From Patiria pectinifera (lineage: Eukaryota > Echinodermata > Asteroidea > Valvatida > Asterinidae), in the NCBI GenBank assembly GCA_029964075.1, contig CM057142.1, forward strand, positions 35,156,392 to 35,220,391: a stretch of DNA of 64,000 nt, read 5' to 3'. Both the position numbers and the translations under genes were made by a program. Below the pieces are notes generated by a model. The model ran no database searches and had not been told where the DNA came from. It saw nothing but the letters and a program-made list of their open reading frames with translations. The stretch's first letter is position 1, and every line of letters begins with the position of its first letter. Positions 1 to 14,400 of this stretch are shown one piece after another.

Positions 1-1239
1 AACAACAAACTGGACGACTTTCGTGATGCATCTCGAGAATATACGATTGGACAATAAATTACAATTTGTAATGACACCAATGTCGTCAGACCGTCTACAC
101 TGCGTCAACGGTGCACCACTGATAAAACTTGCAAATCAGAGGGAAATGTTATCCCGCCAAAAGATTGATGTTTGCCACTCGCGCCAAACGGGCAAATGTG
201 CACACGTACTAGTGTTTAGACGGAACATCTCACCAATTCGAGTGCCTCGTAAATCTGTTGCCGTGTTTAACGTGCGGATTTCAGAACAAATAGACCTACG
301 TTGCCGTTTAATATTTTTCTCCAGGCGGGCTGAAGGACTTCTTCCCAAAATCGAGAGTCCCGCATATAAATTTGCACAAATAACGAAGACGGGCGCAAGT
401 TTGTTGTATACGGTTTGCTTTCAGCCAAAAAAAAAACCACGTCAGTGAGTGGCGTAAGAGATTTGTGTTTGAGATATGGATTACTTCTTGGGCTGTGAAA
501 TGTTTGATCGGGTAGAAATAACAGCTATCGGACACGAGAGTTGTAAGTGGGTGTGCGTACTCGTGTCCTGGTAATAACCTGCGAGAGATAGTGGCATTGC
601 ACTCCTGTGTCTTCACACGGACATCCGAGGAACGACGACAGCCTGCGGGGAAGTCATTAGCCGTCCGTTCCCAAGTCTTACTTTCAAAGAGTTTTCAGTT
701 GAAAAAAATCTTGAGCTTACGAATATACCAAACTGTTGGTAACCGGTTATATAGTGGCAAGGTCAAGTATTGCTTGAAAGAGCTATCCACCAATATTGTC
801 TTACCTTAAAGTATAGCTATAGCGCATTAATCGTTACATGAGAAATAAGTCACTTTTGAAATCCTCAATCTGAGCCAATTAGGAGAGAGGGCATTGAGGT
901 TAACTTTCCTGAAAATTGATGTCAATGCAATGCTTCCCACGAGAGAGACATAAAACAAGTATGTGTACTAAGTGCTTATTTCTGGCTTGTATTTAATTGA
1001 CTCAACTTTGTTGCTCGGGTCAGGTCATTCTCGTTCAGAATCAAGTCCAAAAATAATAAATATGCAAAAAGTGGGTTGTAAAATAACAGTTTGTGTTAAT
1101 ATAGTGGGCGCTGCATTTCCCACGATGGCCTGTACAAAAAAACACACACGCGAATCCGGCCAGTGTTGCCTTAAACAGTATGAAAGTGGTAGAGCAAATT
1201 CAGCAGGGACGTTATACTACGAGATTAATAGCGCAGATC

Positions 1240-1700
1240 ACAAGCAGTAGCACGTTCGTCCCAGGCACTGTCCCACGATCAATTAAATATAATATGGCGC
1301 GTCATTACACCGGGGTATAGGAGCAATATTACCGTGTCCTACGCACGGCTTGCGCGCCTGCATGGCAACCTAGTGCGCGACAGTCGGGTTAACCGGGGCC
1401 ACTTTAAACGGCGTTTCATTATACTCGGGAGTGATTTAGCGATTTGCCGCGTGCGAAGTGATGGCTTGACGTAAATTTGCGCGCTGTCATGGCGACACGT
1501 GACGAAGGCGGGAATCCGCTCCGCTTTTCAATCCGAACCACGTGGTTTAAATCGCTTGGGTACTACAACAATGGAGCGTGGTGAAAAGGCACGGAACGCA
1601 AACCTCTGACCGCGTTTATAGCGTGGACCCGGTTAGATATGACTTTTATTGCAAAAAGAAAGGGCGACACGAGGCCGAGGCTTAACGAAGACCCCCCAAA
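1240..1700. other. CpG-rich patch
   Basis: This stretch has dense CpG (for example seven in 1321-1380) and words such as TGCATGGCAAC (1360-1370) and CTGTCATGGCGACACGTGAC (1485-1504) that resemble RFX X-box half-sites and an E-box. There is no coding frame I trust. It could be an unmethylated regulatory region or a promoter of an unrecognised gene. Confidence 0.3.
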
Positions 1701-1928
1701 ACCACGTGTCGATCGAGCCATGCAGTAGAATAATGATCAACTTGCTGAAACGTGAGTTTTGTCAATGTCATTTTGTTGTACTTATCTCATTTGACTTTGC
1801 ACGGGAAATCGTACATGCCAATTACGTCACATTGCCTGGTGTAGTTGACATATTGAGCGTCACATGGTGAGTGACGGCGATGGGGGGGGGGGCATGTCCC
1901 CCAATAGCTTTTGGGCGAGGACGCATAT

Positions 1929-2475
1929 ACTGAAACTTTCCCACAGGGTGAGTCAGAATGATCTGGACCCAAGTTCACCATTTTTTGTGGCAAATAGAGT
2001 ATATTGAGAAAACTTGAGAATGGTAATTACCTTGTCTTCCACAGGAATTTTGAATTTTTCAAATTAGTGGCTGTGGTGAGGAGTTATGCTTTTTTTCATT
2101 GAAGTGGCTCGCTTTCCAGTCTGCATACGGAATTGGTTTTGCCTTTTTTTAATGTGTCAATGAGTCAGTCACCATGACTAGGTTTTTATTTGTTATTACA
2201 CTGCTTCACATCAGTGCGTTTTTTCAATAAATTTGTTCTATTGCTACCTCCATGGTTAACCATGGAACCGTGGTCAGAGGGTTTTAGCGAGTGTTCTTTG
2301 CTAGCGCTTATCTTCAAAATGGAACAATGGATTTACAAGAAACTTTCACCAAATATGTCCAAAATACCAGCCTATAACATATCTCATTTGCACTTGTTTT
2401 GATAATTGCTACATATTTTTAATATTTTCTTTAATTTGGGTCCAGATCATTCTTACTCACCCAGAAGTGAAACTT
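1929..2475. mobile_element. Element with inverted terminal segments
   Basis: GGGTGAGTCAGAATGATCTG followed by GACCCAA (1946-1972) is repeated in inverted form at 2436-2462, where the complement reads GGGTGAGTAAGAATGATCTG then GACCCAA. Weaker pairing continues outward (CTGAAACTTTCCC against GAAGTTTCACTT). The 460 bp between holds no recognisable gene. Boundaries and target duplication are not resolved. Confidence 0.65.
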
Positions 2476-5400
2476 CCCTACTATAATCAGTTACCTAAAT
2501 GCATATATATTTTTACCAAAGCTACCTAATTTTCAATATAATTATCGCTCAACAAAAACAATTATTTAGCAATTTAAACTAATTTAAACAAAATATAATT
2601 AAGCTCAGAATAAGAAATCTAGCATTTGTCTTTAAAATGTGCAATCCAATATTTCATTTCAAAAGTATCCGTACCGTATTGGTAAAAACACACTTTCAAT
2701 GTATCAGCCGTATTTGTGATGAGCTATGGGAGTAACGCAATCCAAAGTACATTTTTGGAGTTTGTCGGTGTTGAACAAACGAAGAAGAACGTTGAATTTA
2801 ACAAACAACTTTTGGGTAAGCGACAAGCCATGTGCGCTCCTTTGACATTAATGTACCGCGATGTGTCATGTGGTGATGTGATGAATGAGTGTTTGCTTTC
2901 AGCTCTGGCACCGCAGCTTCATGTTTGGACCATGGTCTGCTTGACCTGTTATGTTATCTCCATCTGGATAACTTCCAATGGTATTAATCATACTAAAAGC
3001 GGGGCTCCATTCGTCGCAGGCGCTCTGAAATATTTGAGGTGAAAAGCTGCGAGTTATGCTTTTGATCCCAGAGGCGTTTGTCACAACATTCTCTGCCTGT
3101 GTGGTCTGGCTTGAAAAAAAGCTTCGTTGAGAGATTTTTACACTATTTCGAGACCTTGTTATCGTGAATCTGTTGATGATTTGGTACTTCGCTTGAGCAT
3201 TACAATACAATGTATAATAGCTAATATAAAAAAGTTATTCCAATCAAACGAAAATGAAATCAAGCACACAAGATACAAACGTAATGCTGAAGTTCTAATG
3301 CCAGTTTTGATTCGGGGTAATATTTTAGGGTTTTTTAGTAGACTGACGAGAACATACGTGACAGGAAAGTCCGAAATAGCTCTTCTTTCCAACCCTCTCG
3401 CCCCATCCAATTTGCCACTTCATTATTCGTAAACATTTCTGCCGATTCACGGTTACTTTTTTGTGTTTCTAGCAATTAGAAACTCTCGTGACCGTAACTC
3501 GAGACTCGGCACCTGTAATTCTTCATCTTACATGTAGCGAGGATTGCAATGTTGACCCTCTTTTCAGTCAAGGCACACTCGATCCAGCTTCGCTGATTTC
3601 CCACACCACCTCGCCTTAATCTTGCCAGTTCTCCGTTAATGGGGCGAGGACCAAGTCCGAAATACGCCAAACTGAATTGCAGCAACGTTGTCTGGGGCAG
3701 CGCGGGTTGATTCCCTCGTTAGCTTCACTGGGTGCGAATAACACGGCGGTTTGTTTACCGAGCTCTGGCGCAGCTTCCAACTTTTTGCCAAGCCCAAACA
3801 TGTAGGGGAAAAAATCCATCCCAAGGCGGGCCTGCTTTCAACGAGGTTTAAGAGTATCCGGCGCTTGGTAACCTATGCAAACATGGTACTGATGGAACTG
3901 ACACTGAGAATGAGTTTGGAGGGTTTCATCTTGCTTGGTTTCTGGAGGAGGAAATCTCTTCACCCGCCTCCGGAACGCAGCAGAACTTCTCTCGTTATGT
4001 CCTCAATATAACGACCACACCACAAATAAACGTAGATTGGTCAAGACTATGCAGGCTATCGGTGTCCAAAGAGAATTCCGATTTACAGGCAATACCAAAT
4101 TATGTTGGCTCACGAGCGAAGACAAAATCGCTGGGTGTGAGCGATTTTTCACAATTAGCAAACTCCATTTACTTCAACCATATACATAACCTTATAATAT
4201 CCTTATAATTTTTATTACCTAAAATCTCACCCTTAAGACCCCCACTCAATGTTGTATCAAATGAACGTTCTTTGGAGTATATCTGTCATCACTCTAAATC
4301 CTGACGGACACTTGTAAAACCTCAATTTTTTGACAATTTCCTGTGATTTTTTTTTTCAATCGAACGTATAGAATCCACATCCTAATTTTAAGCACTCTAG
4401 CAGGTTGTGTTTGTGCGGGGTTTTTTTTCTTCATTATATCTCCTTGAGTGGATAGCATTTGGTAAGAGAACACTGATTGAGACGTATATATATATATATA
4501 TATCGACTGCTGGCCTGGAGCAAGCGAGACATCATCTGGAACAGAATCAGCGAAAGAAGCGACGGCGTCCGATCGAAAATTCGAAAGCAGTAATTGCTTC
4601 CTATTCCCTGTAACATCCTTCCCAGGAGCAAGGTTACATTCACAGTAATGGGAACACAAAATAAGCATGTGTCTAATCAAGGTCTGTGTTCTTATCCACA
4701 TAGGGCAAGAGCGTTAGGTTATGTGCTTTAGCATGGGAAATAACACTGTATGGGATCTATACGCGGTCGTGGTTGAAGTTACAGCCCCGGAGACAAGTAC
4801 ATGACATTCCGCGATTGGTTGCCACAGCAGCGGTTGTTTACGCGCTGCCATGACAACACATCAGTCACGCTAATTGAGGACCAGCTCGTGAGTGATAATT
4901 TGCAAGAAGACATCATTGGCTTCTTTTCAATCAGGCTTTATGTCATTTTTTTTCCCCAAAGGGTGTGATAAATTTGTATTGAAACTATCGTGCTTTTACT
5001 GAAAGACATTTCGCTTTTTGCTCGATCGAAGACAAATTGTGCACGAAATAAGCGTAAATGCTCTCTTGCAAAAAAAGCGCCAAAGGTGGTTTAAAACTAA
5101 GAGTTCGGTTCTTCGCTATACTCAATGTTAAAACCCTGCAAAAGATAGGAAATAATGAGTTCTCCTGACCTGACATCCAATGTTATAGAATCTAAGTTTG
5201 GATCTTAGTAAACATTTAAATAACGATATATTTTGCCTAGATGTGCAATCAATTTTATATTATGCGAGCTAAATGTGATTTGGGCGAGAATCCACGTAAA
5301 ATACTTTAAAATTTGGATATCCCATCCACCTTATCCTTTTTAGATCCATTTTAAATCTTGAAATTATGCAAGAGTTACTGAGACTATTTGGTGGACTGAG

Positions 5401-8400
5401 CTCTAAACCACAGCCTGTTGCACTGAACATGAGAGTCAGCCCGGCTTCTCAGGTGCGAAACATTACGACTTTAGGCTACAGGCCCTACACGATCGCCTGT
5501 CCCGGCCGCGTTCATCGGCCGAGGATTAGCTTCTTGTCCGATCATCTCCCTGCAAAACGAAATTCAATAAGTGCGCCGTGGTTTGCAGCATCAGTTCCCT
5601 CTTAAAAGCTCGGATGAGTCCTGAGACTTCAGGTCTCGAGAAAGTCCTATCGATTTCCCCATAGCTGCTTAAAACTAGAGGCAACGACGGAGAAAAACCC
5701 TAACGGCATGCAGGGTCCCGCGGACGGCGATGTTCTACGCGCGAAAGGACCTGATATCCACCCCAAGGCAAAACATCTGCCTAAAATGAAGATTGTTTGA
5801 CGCGCGGAAGATTCCGAATTGTATTATCGACCAAGTTGTAACTGATTTCTTCACGGTATTGGGAGCCAATAAAGTGAGTTTAACTACAAGAATAGGGCGC
5901 TTAACTGGCGATGCCGAAGGCTCTTTTGCGTCTGTGAGAAGCGGGGGTTAAGAGGAACCTTAGCTTTATTTTAAAGATCGAAATGATCGTAACGACGATG
6001 TTGAGTTTGTTGAACGAAAACAGAACACTCACGAACATTGATTTAATCACTGGAGTCTAGTATAAAGTCAACATTTAGGATTCAAGAGAGAGAAATAACA
6101 CTTATGGTTCACAGATTCACGTCAGATTGCCATGTCTGCACGAATGGAGTCTACTAATCACAATGAATCGCCTGACTTATTGCGTTGTCAAGTTCACGTA
6201 GAAAGTCTACTGCGAGGCCCATTACTCTGGACTTTGAGTTTATTATTTTAAGCTTTTACTCAGAGAATTAATAACCGTGAGTTGAATAATGACTCGTTAA
6301 ACACAGACGATAAAGGTGATTAAGGCAAACATTTCATTGTCTAACTTTTGCAAGGATGGGATTGCAAGAACACGGAACCGCATATTTGGTTGCCGTATAG
6401 CTGTTGCTCATAATGGAGTCAAGCCACACGTCTTATACAACAGATCCCTAAAATAAAGAAAGCTGTTTTTTCTGTGAGTAGCTACTGTCTTTAGTTGGTC
6501 AAATTCCCATGTCTTTATATTCCGACCTTGATCTTTACAGCTTCCACAAAACTGAAGCACGATAATCAGATCGTGTCTAGGACAGGAACCTCGTTTGAAT
6601 TCAATCATCTAAACCCGGCCCAAGGTGACAATTTAAGTGTCAAAAGTGCCTGAAAGGGACAATCTTTCCAGTGCCAAACAATCTTCGATTTGTTTTTCCG
6701 AGGCTCCTTGGTCTGGCGGTTGAACGCATTCAATAGGTCACGACTAATTCGTGTCAATCGAAACCCAACCGCAGTGCGCCGCGTCTGACTGGCGTTTTGA
6801 CAAGTTTGTCTATAGCCGCGACGTGCAGCTATATAGCATGCTGTCCGCATGCATGTGTGATCCCGTTGCGAATGAGAAGAGTTCTATCTTCACTCGCTCA
6901 GAAATATTCGTTTGTCAGTCCCCATACCTTATAACCTCCTATATTAAATGGAGACCCATGTAAAATGTCTTGTTAAATTGTATTTCTTCATTTTCTCGTA
7001 AATTGAAGCAAGATCTCTAAAGCTTGCTGCTGCTGTACCAACGGCGCATTAATACACATTCATGTCATTATGGAAAGCCCGTGTCCTTTTATAGCATCGG
7101 CGTTTAACTCATCGGGATCACCATGGCGCTGTCGCTGTATCTCGTGGACAGTCTCCAAATTAAGCGTGGATTTGTGCGTGATTTACAAACAAGCGTCATG
7201 TTACAAATGGAGAGGATGTCAGGCCGTATTTTATTACCGAGACTGCCAATATTTGGAGAATGAAATACGGTGCCCACGGGCGCTGCACTTAGGAACGAGC
7301 AGGCTACACCACACGAGCACATACAGGCTTGCTTTTGCAATTACACCCAACTCACTGATGCTGCTCAGGGCCTTCAGAGTTGTATTTCCTGCGAGTAATC
7401 GAAGGAATTGAGGCATCCAGGAACGCATCTCTCCTTCGCCCCTTGGAATACGAAACCCAATCGACGTTTCGTTGTATGGATTCAGCTTTGAAGAAGGGCA
7501 AACTCGGATCACTCATTCAATTTTCATTGTGGGTTTACAGTCATTATTGACACACTTTATTTGGCGGTTTAAATGTCCTTGAAATGTATCTCGCCGTATC
7601 CCTCCCTGGCAAGTCCTACGACTTTGTGCAACTTTTCCTCCCGATCTCCAATAAAGTGATTGTCATACATTGTAACCCGACTCGTGTAGAAAAACAGTTC
7701 GTCCTGAATGTATTGTATGACCAGCTTGCCTTGTCAACAAAGAGCTGTTTAGTGATTATAATTTCGCAATGATCGGGAGCGAATGTGTGTTTATTTGGAA
7801 TGAAATTTTATCTCACTTTAGAAACAGATACCCTGTGATGAATATGGCATAGGCCTATATTTATTTAAGTTTCATACCACCTAAAAATGAGTACTGAATG
7901 ACAATTTCAATGAGTAAACTTAAAAAAAAAAAAAATAACAGCGCTATACCGGCGTTGAGTTTGAACCTTTTGACTCGAACAGCGTGCTCACATAGGTTTT
8001 GAAAGCCTCTTATCAAGAAAATGAGCTGGCGGAAATAATAAAGGTATGATCAGCGCATGCAACATGATCGCACTGGCGCTCGTATATTTGATGTTCGAAG
8101 AAGCTAGTTTATTTTACCGATAAGTAGAAAATACTAAAGTTACATACATGCGCAGATCAGATAATAATATCCCCAAAAGCACCACATCGAATATGTCAAC
8201 GAATATTAACCAATTTGGACAATTGGAGTTCTTTCTTATTTGGTATGTATGTCAAGAAGTAGTATGAACTTGAGATAGTCACTGCATGCACAGACAGGAC
8301 TTAAAAAGAGTTACAAAAGAGTTTGACAAGAGAGAAAACCAATTCCAACCACCCGAGTGATAGATAGACTGATGAATATCTGCTACAACATAAACCCTGC

Positions 8401-10048
8401 AGATATATGTACATGTAGATGTTCAGGAAATAATACATTCGACAAAAGACAGCCATGCCTGGATGTGGCACAACAGCAAGTCTCAGTGCACATAATACGT
8501 CTGTGAGAGATAGGGGCCATGGAGACACATCTTACCTCTATCTTTCCTGCGCAGTCTTTATTAAGTTACAGGCAGCAGGTGGCCCTTACCCGTAGGAACC
8601 ATTTAGGAGCGATTTTTGTCAGTGAAACTCTACAGATCGTTCTCCTGAGTGAAGGTTTCCCACTCAGACATTTAAGATGGCCGAGTTATTTAGTTTTAAA
8701 CAGGCCATCTGGCGTGCTCATGTAATCTTCAGAGGGACTTTTCTAAGAAGACCTTAAATTTAGGTTGCGATAGCTCATGATCATACAATGATGGTGGGAA
8801 ATCTTCGGAAAGTCTGCCAAATAAGATGCGTACCTGTACCTATAAATGAAAAGTACATCGTGTATTTTTTTTTTAAGGAATTAAACATTTTCACACCGAT
8901 TAGTCCTAGAAGTTTATCTTCATGATGACCACCAAATGATATCTTTCGAAAGAAACCACACATATCTAACGTAGCTAGCATCTTCCACATCTTCCATCTT
9001 CCAACAGAAATTCACATTCTTTTTTCTTTAAGCGGGATGTATATTACAGGCACTACATAAGTTAATAAGACCGTTTTAAAAAGACGCACCTAACAAGTAT
9101 GGTTTGGCAAAAAAATATCATATTCCCGATTTGGATTAGCTTCCCAATTCGGATTCGAGTCCTGTATCTCATGATGTCTTTTATAAAAGGAATTTAATAC
9201 AAATATGCGTTTTCCATCAGAACATCGGAAACGGTTTCCGGTTTCCATCCCAAACTTAGGCCTAAATTATATTTTGTTTCTACTTTATATACGACATGTT
9301 ATTTTTTCAAATATTTGTTTTATTATGTAGAATTTGTTGTAATGTTTATTTTCAATTCAATTACATTATGATGCGCGGTCTCGAAATACAAACTGTAATT
9401 ATTGTTCATTTGAAGAAAGAAAAAAGGAATTACTGCAAAGGAAATTTATCGACATATCTGTTCTATAAATCCGATGTAAAAATGATAAACTGTCATATAG
9501 GTATATCCAATTTAGGGCTTTTTTTTCATAATAAAGAAAACCGTAAACGCTGCCTACGTGCAGAGCGCACAGAACGAGCTTGAATATAGCCCCAAACTTT
9601 GGCAGATCAATTTTAACCCCAGACAGATATAATTGACTAAAAGCCTGTGTAATCCGGCAGATCCATTTACCTGTCGAAAGGGGCGATCAACAAAGACGAG
9701 GTGGCATGTTATATACATCACCCAACGTACCATGCCCATATCTAATGGGAGTTCATAAGCGCGAGGGGAAGGTTTAAGTGCTCTTGGTGTTCACACCTTG
9801 CAACAACCTGCGGATTTTCCGATGAAGATATGGGGCATTGAATTAAGTTCGCAACGCGGATACTGTGCACTTGAACGTGGACAGGTCAATACCAGCCATA
9901 ATTAACGCCAGCCTTTTTCAAGTGACAGAAGTTGGATATGCCCTTAATAAATCGCTTATCTTAATTCTTGTTGTCAAGAGTTCAGTGGTTTGATGCCGGT
10001 CCTGACTCTCTACTCCATTTGAGTAAAAAAATAATAACATCTATAGTA
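2476..10048. other. No gene recognised
   Basis: Mixed AT-rich and locally CpG-rich DNA. Open frames of 60-135 codons occur on both strands and overlap each other, as expected by chance. A short CpG-rich block at 4790-4870 has GATTGGTTGCCA (inverted CCAAT plus RFX-like half-site), TTGTTTAC and CTGCCATGACAAC. Nothing else is identified. Confidence 0.6.
4485..4503. repeat. (TA)n microsatellite
   Basis: An alternating TA run of 19 bases in unannotated intergenic DNA. Confidence 0.95.
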
Positions 10049-11458
10049 CAGTCGGAAAAGGGGGGTATCGTGCACCCTCGGAAATCAATTTCTAATCAAC
10101 GTCTCTAGGTCAGAAAAATGCGTAGGAAACGATTTGCTATGTTAAAAAATTCAAAAAATGTCCCACGTATTGTTTTTATGCAAATTAGTGCCGCCATTAC
10201 CGAAAAATCTATTTTTAACTATATCTCAACCAATATTGCAGATAACTGAACGAACTAGGTGTCTAAACGCATGTTTTCAAGGTCAGATATCACAATAAAA
10301 CTATTTCTGGAAGTGACCACGTGTGTCTGTGGCTAGGAATATGCAAATTAGTGCCGCTAATACCGGAAAATCATGTTTTTGGCATATCTCGGCCAATGTA
10401 GCACATAACTTACTGGTGTAAGGTGTCTAAACCCATGTTTTGAGGGTCAAGTATCATAAGAAGACCACCCACGAAGTAACTATGTGTGTCTTTGGCATGA
10501 AAATATGTAAATTATAAAGTGTCGGTTTATCAGATATTTGATTTTTAGCCAATATCTCGGCCAATATTGCACATAACTACACAAGTGAGGTGTCTAAACC
10601 CATGTTTCGAGGGTCAGGTATCATTAGAAGACCATTCACGAAGTAACCATGTGTGACTTTGGCATGAAAATATGTAAATTCTAAATTGCCGGATTATATT
10701 GAATATGATGGCTTAAAATCAACTTTGATCATTACTGCTTATCAAAAACCCTTCTGTCAACATTAGCTGCAATATTGGCTGAGATGTTGGCTAAAAATCA
10801 AATTTCTGATAAATCGGCACTTTAGAATTTACATATTTACCTGCCAAGGACACACATAGATACTTTGTGAATGGTCTTCTAATGATACCTGACCCTCAAA
10901 ACATGGGTTTAGACACCTTACTTGTGTAGTTATGTGCAATATTGGCCGAGATATTGGCTAAAAATCAAATATCTGATAAACCGACACTTTATAATTTACA
11001 TATTTTCATGCCCAAGACACACATAGTTACTTCGTGGGTGGTCTTCTTATGATACTTGACCCTCAAAACATGGGTTTAGACACCTTGCACCAGTAAGTTA
11101 TGTGCTACATTGGCCGAGATATGCCAAAAACATGATTTTCCGGTATTAGCGGCACTAATTTGCATATTCCTATGCCTCAGACACACGTGGTCACTTCCAG
11201 AACAGTTTTATTGTTATCTCTGACCTTGAAAACATGGGTTTAGACACCTAGTTCGTTCAGTTATCTGCAATATTGGCTGAGATATAGTTAGAAATAGATT
11301 TTCCGGTAATGGCGGCACTAATTTGCATAAAAACAATACGTGGGACATTTTTTTAATTTTTTAACATAGCAAATCGTTTCCTACGCATTTTTTCTGACCT
11401 AGAGAAGTTGATTAGAAATTGATTTCCGAGGGTGCACGATACCCCCCTTTTCCGACTG
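10049..11458. mobile_element. 1.4-kb foldback element with repetitive arms
   Basis: Two arms of about 650 bp (10049-10695 and 10808-11458) are near-perfect inverted copies around a spacer of about 110 bp. The outer ends read CAGTCGGAAAAGGGGGGTAT and its complement. Each arm is itself built of diverged units about 165 bp apart. Each unit contains TATCTCGGCCAATATTGCA, GGTGTCTAAACCCATGTTT, GAGGGTCAGGTATCAT and ATGCAAATTAGTGCCGC. There is no long reading frame. The ends and symmetry suggest a non-autonomous foldback DNA transposon. I could not recognise a clean target-site duplication: the flanks are CTATAGTA on the left and AACTACTA on the right. Confidence 0.85.
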
Positions 11459-14400
11459 AACTACTAGGGTTATCAACAACGGTCACGAAATGCTGGGGGG
11501 GAAAATTGCCTGGTAAAAAAACTAGGACATAATCTACTCGCAATAGAGGCTATTTGAGGATTCTTGGTCTTTGAATAAATGTGTTTATTGTCTCAAGACT
11601 CTCCATGACTAAACGACTTTCTCTAGCATTATTCTGATTATGGTAGTTCAATATAGTGGAGTAGACTTAACTAAAACATGTGACTACGGCTTAAGGTTAA
11701 GAGACTGAGAGCTCTTTGCAAGTTCACTGGCCTGCCCATAACTAGCATTACAGCAGGGTCTGCACGCACGTAGAGAGGAGCAGATTTTTCCTCTTCGCGC
11801 GCACCAAACCCTGGCCTGCGGCGTTCCAGGAGTACACATTTTGTCAATTTTCTCCGTTTGTCAAGGCGTCTTTTAGCCGTGACAACTTCCCATTTGCGTT
11901 GATAAACGAAAGAGAAATGCATTTCTAGCTACCTAAAAACCACAGCTCGCAGTATTCCTGCGATAGTCAGTATAGCGTATACGTGATGACAATTCAATGC
12001 ATTAGGAGTTTTATTTGAGTCGTCGGAATTGCGCACGTTCAACATGCTTCCATGTGGTGGGTATGAATGGAAAGAGGAATCAATCCCCACAATAAACCAC
12101 GTACACGTATGTGCCTACATTTTTATGAACAAGCTTTATACAACACATGGATGGAAAACAAGAATATGTTCATGACGCCTTCTGGAAATGCATATGACAT
12201 ACAAAAATGCTAGCTAGTTAGATATTTTTGCACTAGGGAATGTGAAGCATGATGAGCTAAGGGAACTTTTGCCGAGATAATTAACTACACCGACCTAATT
12301 TTATTGGGGGAGTTGCAAATAGAGGAGTGTAAATCCTTCGCCTACATGCAGTCGCACGGAGTGGGATTTTAGGTAAATTCCTATCGGGGAATACCAAATG
12401 AGATGAGCACGGGGCTAGAGCTAACGACCGCCAGAGATGCAATTAATTCTGAAATGGAAGTGGCTTCACGAATCGAATGTCCTGGATTTTCCAGCGACTG
12501 TATATCTCACGAGTGATCGTTTGGGGAGGGGGTCCTAAAGAGTTGAGCAGACGACACGCAGCGTGTGTATCCCAAACTATCATGTGTCACTAAAATGCTG
12601 CAAAACCTCTAATAAAAAATTGAAGTACTCTTTCAAGTCGTTCTCCTGTCTCCTAACTTGTCATCACCCGGCTAGACTGGTAAATCCTATTCTTGCGCTG
12701 ATTGAGGCAGCTTTATGTCAAGTGTCGATAATTTGACAGTAAAATGTGATGGAAAAGTGCAAACCTAACTGTAAAAGAATTTGCGGGGTAAATACACTCT
12801 TTCGCATTCAATACCATGTATAATGTATAACATAGTGTACCACTGAGATAAAGAGAATCTGAAAATATATCCATCTGTCTTGACTTCTCTGACGTGATGG
12901 GGTGCTTTGATGGTAACGGATGGAACAAACTGTGCATGATCGTTGAGTGGATACTTCGATTTTAGTCAAGTCTCTCGAATATAAATCCTCATAAAATTAT
13001 TTTATATTTACGAAAAAGTTGAAGAATGGGCCTGTACACAAAGTTGATGAGGAGAAGAAAAATTAAGGGAACGGGTGGGTACTTTCGTCATCAAATTGTT
13101 AACTCGTACCGTCAAATTCAGGGGCGCTTGTGACAGCAAATTTCTTCGAAAGAAAGCGAAGGAAACGCAAACCATTGCGAGTAGCTCACAAATAGGATCC
13201 ACGAACGAAAATTCCATGAGCTTGCGGCATCGAAAAAATCTGCTCAAAGATGAGAGCTGAAAGAAATATGATGTGTCTGGTGCCCGTGGATAGGGCAAAG
13301 GATACGAGCAAATCAATGAAACCTAAATTCAAAGAAAACTGAAATGCATAGTGACCATTATTTAAGCAACACGAACTAACACTCCAGACTACTGCCGTAC
13401 AAAATAACACCGCGTCACTGATTTAAGAACATCTAAAATCCTGCAATTGAAATTTATCTTGCAATTGCTAAGTTCATGCCACCAATGATACTCCAGTTTA
13501 CGCTTGCGCCCTCCGACGGTTTGTTGGTACGCCACGCGTTTTTTTCATATCATCATCTTTAATTTTTGGTTTGGCCAATAGAGGGCGTCTTCTATGCCGC
13601 TCTGAAATGTCCGCGATCGGTTTTCATGGTGGCAGCGGTGGGATTCAAACGATGCTATCGAAATAGTACACCATCAGGACTTACACTGGAGCACATTAGA
13701 ATTAGGATTTAGAACACATGCCAACATTTCAAAACGTACAGTGTATAAGGTCCATCCATGATCATGGCCTAAGATCTGTGCCTTATTAGCTTTGTATATG
13801 CGAGCCGTTTACTCCATCTTTGGCAGTTTGAGACGGAGCAACGACCGTTGGTTGAGCGGTCGGATTAGCCATTTGATGCGGTATGACATACACGTAGGAG
13901 CGGATACCGAGTTCCCCACACAGTACATCAAGACGTTCTCGGATAACCAAATCACAGCTCCCCTGACAACCAATGCCCGTCATCTGTCAAGCCACTATAC
14001 TCACTTAATGTCTTCCATTAATTGTCATCATCGAATTACTGGTAAGTGAGCGGCACGGCTGGAGTTTGGAGGCGGGGATGGGCCACGTATGTACGCGCCG
14101 AGGCCGGGGGGAAAGTGGCATATTTCCGCTTGCTCGTTGTGAACTCCAACATGTCCACATAGTGCAAAACGCGATATCTCCAGACCGGCGGGTGCATTTA
14201 GCCTGACCGATTTCAGTAATTGTTTTCTGTGTAAAAGATCCCGTAAATTCGAACTATATATTAATGGTTTAACGGAAGCATAAATCAGAACTGAACGTTC
14301 ACCGTATAGTCACCAATATCGCTGGTTTGCATTGACTGCATACAGTAATTCATCCCACAAACGCACGGCCGTTGTATGTAAAGTCGATGGTCGCTATACC

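Noticed and set aside
23-448. A 141-codon plus-strand frame at the left edge
   Set aside because: It overlaps equally open minus-strand frames, contains no recognisable domain, and its length is within what chance gives here.
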